A DNA stretch of 64,000 nucleotides from Intrasporangium calvum DSM 43043. GTDB taxonomy: Bacteria; Actinomycetota; Actinomycetes; Actinomycetales; Dermatophilaceae. The stretch covers positions 1,116,001 through 1,180,000 of the forward strand of contig NC_014830.1 of NCBI RefSeq assembly GCF_000184685.1, written 5' to 3'. The notes beneath the pieces were generated by a model. That model did not search any database. It was given only the letters and a program-made list of their open reading frames with translations, and was not told the origin of the DNA. A program made the position numbers and the translations under genes. Of this stretch, positions 63,631-64,000 are shown piece by piece (within the stretch, counting starts at the first letter, position 1; every line of letters begins with the position of its first letter).

Positions 63631-64000
63631 TCACCTTCCGAAATCGTTTGCGGGCGTGGGGTTCTCGATGACGGTTCCGACGCCGTGCTCGACGGCCTCG
63701 GTGATCTGGTCGAGGGCGGTGATGATGCTCCGGCGGCCGCCCGACCGCAGGAACCGGAGTGCCGCCTCGACCTTGGGGCCCATCGACCCTGACGCGAAGT
63801 GCCCGGCTGCGGCGTAGCCCTCGAGCTCGGCAACCGTGACGCGCTCGAGGGGGCGGGCGTCGGGGGTGCCCCATCCGACGACGGCGTGGGGCACGTCGGT
63901 GGCGATGACGAGCGCGTCGGCGTCGATGGCCCGGGCGAGCAGCGCTGCGGTGAGGTCCTTGTCGATGACGGCCTCGACGCCGTGCACGGTCGCAGCATCC
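63631..64000 (-). CDS. Carbamate kinase-like protein, C-terminal part (cut by window)
   Basis: The last ~122 codons of an amino-acid-kinase-fold protein. [85 protein letters not shown] matches the carbamate kinase C-terminus ([23 protein letters not shown]). The frame is open to the window end. With the amidohydrolase gene 5 bases downstream, it may use carbamate released from ring-opened ureides to make ATP. Confidence 0.85.
   Translation of the reverse strand, partial: DAATVHGVEAVIDKDLTAALLARAIDADALVIATDVPHAVVGWGTPDARPLERVTVAELEGYAAAGHFASGSMGPKVEAALRFLRSGGRRSIITALDQITEAVEHGVGTVIENPTPANDFGR

Overview
The window is high-GC actinobacterial DNA. Coding is dense, GTG starts are frequent, and many genes overlap by the 4-base GTGA or ATGA arrangement. 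WhiB, a SigD-type sigma factor, PerM, a His-tailed GroEL and a SURF1-like protein all fit. Gene order matches two blocks known from Mycobacterium tuberculosis: tsaE-tsaB-rimI-tsaD-groES-groEL1-whiB-sigD-rsdA-guaB2-guaB3-choD...guaA, and uvrD1-M23 peptidase-sucC-sucD-perM-purN-purH. I suspect an Intrasporangiaceae/Dermatophilaceae-like relative, but that placement is inference.

Layout. 0-3.5 kb: t6A tRNA modification genes. 3.5-8.2 kb: GH3 lipoprotein, nucleoside hydrolase plus ribokinase, a DUF427 remnant, and a THUMP-like methyltransferase. 8.3-10.6 kb: groESL under two CIRCE elements. 10.6-17.7 kb: whiB, sigD/anti-sigma, guaB, guaB3 and a GMC oxidoreductase. 17.8-25.8 kb: a membrane/pterin-type cluster (sulfatase-like protein, CDP-alcohol phosphatidyltransferase, dehydrogenase, PTPS-like protein, glycosyltransferase, flippase-like protein, RibD-like reductase, GTP cyclohydrolase II). 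25.9-31.5 kb: SURF1, DUF3817, guaA and a large AsnB fused to a CofE-like domain. 31.6-35.3 kb (minus strand): PIG-L deacetylase, flippase-like protein and acyl-CoA ligase. 35.5-40.4 kb: an AT-richer accessory island with a 34-residue peptide gene, ABC ATPase, ABC permease broken by an ISL3 element, a small membrane protein and an M50-type HEATH protease. 40.4-47.7 kb: glycosyltransferase, NUDIX and assorted metabolic genes. 47.7-52.9 kb: pcrA, M23 peptidase, lipase and B12-binding protein. 53.1-55.6 kb: a CcdA/DsbA/ArsR-rhodanese redox group. 55.8-62.4 kb: sucCD, perM, purN, and purH behind a ZTP riboswitch. 62.5-64 kb: a ring-opening amidohydrolase and a carbamate-kinase-like gene cut by the window end.

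Three things stand out. The peptide/ABC/M50 island resembles a B. subtilis yyd-type peptide export system without the radical SAM enzyme, and an IS has broken its permease with an intact 8-bp target duplication. AsnB carries a C-terminal CofE-like ligase domain. A short sequence, GAGCCCAGCGGCATACGG and variants, recurs more than 20 times on both strands, between genes and inside reading frames, where it is read in several frames. Two families of long palindromes each occur twice. A TAnnnT -10 element six or seven bases before the start codon recurs at a dozen genes, which suggests widespread leaderless transcription.
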